A stretch of DNA of 64,000 bases, from positions 13,278 through 77,277 of the forward strand of contig CAYFSO010000003.1 in the NCBI GenBank assembly GCA_964345775.1, written 5' to 3'. This document shows positions 61,817-64,000 of the stretch, piece after piece (within the stretch, counting starts at the first letter, position 1; every line of letters starts with the position of its first letter). The position numbers and the translations under genes are program-made. The notes beneath the pieces are model-generated. The model made no database searches. It was not told where the DNA came from and saw nothing but the letters and a program-made list of their open reading frames with translations. This stretch comes from M55B154 sp964345775 (GTDB lineage Bacteria > Spirochaetota > UBA4802 > UB4802).

Positions 61817-62101
61817 ATGGAACAAGAAAGAAAAGCTGCGGCTATTGAGTATAGCGGAAAAGACAGTATTCCCAGTATCGTGGCTGCCGGGCAAGGGAAG
61901 CTGGCAGAAAAGCTGCTTGAGATGGCAAGGGAACATAATGTAACCATATACGAGGATAATGATCTTGCACAGGTACTTTCCCGGATGCGACCGGGAACCG
62001 AAATACCGCAGGATCTTTTCGCTGTGATGGCCGAGGTTCTTGCCTATTGTTACCGTGTAAATGAGACATTCAGGCAAAAGGTTAATAGTACGGACAGGTA
62101 A
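61817..62101 (+). CDS. FlhB C-terminal-like protein (YlqH type)
   Basis: A 94-aa protein equivalent to the cytoplasmic C-terminal domain of FlhB/YscU, without membrane helices: AAAIEYSGKDSIPSIVAAGQ, LLEMAREHNVTIYEDNDLAQ, EIPQDLFAVMAEVLAYCYRV. It lacks the NPTH autocleavage motif. It corresponds to YlqH beside YlqG in Bacillus and to similar stand-alone genes in spirochaetes. A link to flagellar export is inferred. Confidence 0.85.
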   Translation: MEQERKAAAIEYSGKDSIPSIVAAGQGKLAEKLLEMAREHNVTIYEDNDLAQVLSRMRPGTEIPQDLFAVMAEVLAYCYRVNETFRQKVNSTDR

Positions 62102-62110
62102 CTGGAGAAT

Positions 62111-63301
62111 ATGGCGGAGATGAGGAAGATATCAGTAGAAGAGTTGAAACCGGGTATGCGGTTTGATAAGCCGGTATATATTGATAAAAATAACATGCTG
62201 GTTTCGGCCAATATCAGCATTAAAACCGATGATATCAAGAAGCTTATGCGCTGGGGGGTAAGTGAAGTCGAAACAGCGGGTGCCCTGGTATCAACCGATA
62301 ATGATATGAAAGCAGCCGCGGAAAGAGCAGCAGGACAGGGTAATGAAGATGCCCGTAAAATAATTGAAGAATACAATGTGCTGCTTACCCGCCGCAGAAC
62401 CCTCATCGAAGTACATAAGGAAGCCTGTGACGCGGTAACAAATGTATATAATGCCATCAAGTCCGAAGAAATATTTACTACTGACCAGATAGAAGTATCC
62501 CTCACCAAGATAATTGATCTTATGAAGGAATATAAGAATATATTCCTCTTTTTGTATGGACTTGAGGAAGGGAAGAACTATCTTGTAGTTCATTCAATCA
62601 ACGTTACTTTTTATTCACTGCTGATAGGTATGGCACTGAAGTATACGCCGGTAAAGCTGAGGGAACTTGGCCTGGGTACTATGCTCATTGACGCGGGGAT
62701 GGTAAAAATGCCGGCATACATTATTCACAAGCAATCCAATCTTACGGATCACGAATTTAACCAGATAAAAACACATCCCCTGCTTGGATACCGGGCATTG
62801 CGTCAACTGGGCAAGGTGCCGGAGAAGAGTGCGAATGTCTGCCTTCAGCACCATGAGCAGTATGACGGGAAAGGTTACCCCAGGGGACTCAAGGGAACAC
62901 AGATCGATGAATATGCAAGGATCGCGGCAATTGCTGATTCTTACGAGGCTCAGATTGCCAATCGAAGTTACAGGAAAAGGCTTTTCTTCTATCATGCCAT
63001 GAAAAATCTTCTCTCAAGTGGGATTAACAGGTTTGATCCTGTAATTCTGCGGGTCTTTCTTTCCAGGATGTCGGTATATCCCATTGGATCCATAGTTGAA
63101 CTGAACGATAACAGTGTTGGTATCGTTGTGGGTTCAGTACCGCAAAAACCACTGCGCCCAATAGTGAAGCTTATCTTTGACAGTGATAAACAAAGAATTC
63201 AGGAAACCGTGATCATCAATCTTCTTGAAGAATCCTCTCTGTATATTACCCGCGCCATGGATGAGTCTGAGGTGGGTGTGAATCTTTTTGACGTGTTATA
63301 A
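62111..63301 (+). CDS. HD-GYP-type domain protein with altered HD pair
   Basis: A 396-aa protein. The GYP part is intact: QHHEQYDGKGYPRGLKG (H247, H248, G255-Y-P257), with THPLLGYRAL (H222) and YLVVHSINVTFY (H161). The catalytic HD pair, normally HDIGK, is I193-D194 in MLIDAGMVKMP. The N-terminal 120 residues form a separate domain (VEELKPGMRFDKPVYIDKNN). HD-GYP proteins degrade cyclic di-GMP; this one may bind but not hydrolyse it. The location among flagellar-type genes fits a motility role. Confidence 0.85.
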   Translation: MAEMRKISVEELKPGMRFDKPVYIDKNNMLVSANISIKTDDIKKLMRWGVSEVETAGALVSTDNDMKAAAERAAGQGNEDARKIIEEYNVLLTRRRTLIEVHKEACDAVTNVYNAIKSEEIFTTDQIEVSLTKIIDLMKEYKNIFLFLYGLEEGKNYLVVHSINVTFYSLLIGMALKYTPVKLRELGLGTMLIDAGMVKMPAYIIHKQSNLTDHEFNQIKTHPLLGYRALRQLGKVPEKSANVCLQHHEQYDGKGYPRGLKGTQIDEYARIAAIADSYEAQIANRSYRKRLFFYHAMKNLLSSGINRFDPVILRVFLSRMSVYPIGSIVELNDNSVGIVVGSVPQKPLRPIVKLIFDSDKQRIQETVIINLLEESSLYITRAMDESEVGVNLFDVL

Positions 63302-63304
63302 CCC

Positions 63305-63676
63305 ATGACGCAAAAGCAACACAATTTTAACAGGGTACATGGAGATGCAGGTGAAGAAGAAGCCTGTCATTTCCTGTCCGAGCAGGGATTCACTATTATA
63401 TCAAGGAATTTCAGGTACGGTAAGTACGGTGAACTTGATATTATTGCAGCCAGGGAGTCACTGGTCGTATTCGTGGAGGTGAAATCACGGAGCGGTGATA
63501 CGTATGGTGGTGGTGAATATGCAATTTCCGCACGAAAAAAGAGTACCATGCGCACGGTGGCAAGGCATTTCCTGGTTATGCACCCCCGGTATGACAACAG
63601 GGACATAACATGTCGGTTTGACCTGATAACTGTCAATGACGGGGAAATGCAGTGGATCAAGGATATTATCAGGTAG
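63305..63676 (+). CDS. yraN: YraN family (UPF0102) endonuclease-like protein
   Basis: A 123-aa protein of the UPF0102 family with a Holliday-junction-resolvase-like fold: HGDAGEEEACHFLSEQGFTI, RNFRYGKYGELDIIAARESL, VVFVEVKSRSGD, FDLITVNDG. Function is not established. It is a common neighbour of rnhB. Starts 3 bases after the HD-GYP gene. Confidence 0.92.
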   Translation: MTQKQHNFNRVHGDAGEEEACHFLSEQGFTIISRNFRYGKYGELDIIAARESLVVFVEVKSRSGDTYGGGEYAISARKKSTMRTVARHFLVMHPRYDNRDITCRFDLITVNDGEMQWIKDIIR

Positions 63677-63758
63677 TGTTTCCCGTTTTTTCATGTTTTA
63701 TCCCCCGTTTCTCCAAGAATCATTAAATAACCGGCCCCTTTTTACCGATCCATTAATC

Positions 63759-63774
63759 AGGTCAGCTAACCTGT
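63759..63774. promoter_or_regulatory. Near-perfect palindrome before the small FlgM-like gene
   Basis: CAGGTCAGCTAACCTG is palindromic at 14 of 16 positions. Its TCAGCTAACCT half (63762-63772) recurs inverted at 63988-63998, just past the small gene. An ACCTGT/ACAGGT inverted repeat (63769-63774 and 63785-63790) encloses a strong AAGGAGG. These may be operator or RNA control elements; function is unknown. Confidence 0.35.
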
Positions 63775-63788
63775 TCAAGGAGGGACAG

Positions 63789-63809
63789 GTGACCGAAAAG
63801 AAGGGGTAA
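63789..63809 (+). CDS. Possible six-codon leader reading frame (MTEKKG)
   Basis: GTG at 63789 follows AAGGAGG at good spacing and reads six codons to a TAA that overlaps the region of the ribosome binding site of the next gene. It could be a translational leader or mere coincidence. Confidence 0.25.
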   Translation: MTEKKG

Positions 63810-63813
63810 CTAT

Positions 63814-63978
63814 ATGAAACGTCTCATGAACAAGGATGATCGTGAGATAAAGAACAGGCCCGGTGAAGGTACGTCCAGTAAAATCAAGGAATATCGAAAT
63901 AAGATATCCGATGAAGCATATCTGGATCATGCCATTAACAGAATTGCAACTGATTTATCTCACTATCTCACCAAGTAA
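63814..63978 (+). CDS. Small 54-aa protein, FlgM-like anti-sigma candidate
   Basis: The ORF runs from ATG 63814 behind AAGGGG to TAA at 63976-63978: MKRLMNKDDREIKNRPGEGT then SSKIKEYRNKISDEAYLDHA, INRIATDLSHYLTK. The pattern KIKEYRNKI...Y...I..IA..L resembles the C-terminal, sigma-28-binding half of FlgM, but FlgM is normally 80-100 residues. Following flagellar-type genes makes that reading attractive; it remains an inference. Confidence 0.5.
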   Translation: MKRLMNKDDREIKNRPGEGTSSKIKEYRNKISDEAYLDHAINRIATDLSHYLTK

Positions 63979-64000
63979 TCGCAGTAGAGGTTAGCTGATA

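Noticed and set aside
1..64000. CRISPR arrays, insertion sequences, integrases, prophage genes
   Set aside because: I saw no regularly spaced repeats, transposase motifs or phage structural genes anywhere in the window.

Overview
The window is a gene-dense chromosomal segment of a bacterium that I place in the Spirochaetota. Three things support this: two adjacent genes for FlaA, the sheath protein of periplasmic flagellar filaments (25254-26865); a GreA of about 900 residues with a long helical N-terminal extension, the form typical of spirochaetes (27189-29891); and an rnhB-ylqG-like-ylqH-HD-GYP-yraN neighbourhood with flagellar-type genes. Genus cannot be read from the sequence. No insertion sequence, prophage, CRISPR array or integrase is visible.

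Layout. 1-5519 (+): rpsF (cut by the window edge), ssb, rpsR, a DUF2232 membrane protein, rplI, dnaB, an MlaE-type permease and a PCMT-like methyltransferase. 5543-10641 (-): smpB, the repair pair mrfA-mrfB, a methyltransferase and a zinc-ribbon membrane protein. 10762-16944 (-): a five-haem cytochrome followed by ccmABCDEF, a compact System I-type cytochrome c maturation operon with a cysteine-type CcmE. 17073-22108 (-): a secreted hydrolase, a CBS/DRTGG-containing Mn pyrophosphatase, a polytopic membrane protein and metF, with a thioredoxin-fold relic in between. 22395-24967 (+): an envelope operon (FecR-domain protein, small secreted protein, outer-membrane barrel). 25254-31292 (+): flaA pair, greA-lysA and tRNA-Leu(CAG). 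31328-33902 (-): a disulfide oxidoreductase, thioredoxin reductase and a GntR regulator. 34326-44179 (+): a fused aroK-aroC gene, ribF, ogt, a chemoreceptor relic, a large OmpA-family protein, mannosyl-3-phosphoglycerate phosphatase, an ACT-domain protein and its UPF0210 partner. 44188-52365 (-): a membrane AraC regulator, valS, a TPR protein and an SbcC/SbcD-like (YhaN/YhaO-like) pair. 52510-55738: an NtrC-type regulator facing a hybrid histidine kinase. 56019-63978 (+): a PASTA protein, rpe, rpsP-khpA-rimM-trmD-rplS-rnhB, then the flagellar-type genes, HD-GYP protein, yraN and a small FlgM-like gene.

The genes suggest a motile, diderm organism with c-type cytochromes and de novo lysine/diaminopimelate, aromatic and flavin synthesis. 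The most unusual items are the System I*-like ccm operon with a CPSKY-type CcmE, the AroK-AroC fusion, the membrane-anchored SbcC-like ATPase whose SbcD-like partner has lost a metal-site motif, an HD-GYP protein lacking the His of its HD pair, acidic extensions on ribosomal proteins S18 and L19, and two gene relics (a chemoreceptor with a Tll0287-type sensor, and a thioredoxin-fold protein). No single locus is clearly a new defence or mobile system; the SbcCD-like trio and the FecR/barrel operon are the best candidates for undescribed function.
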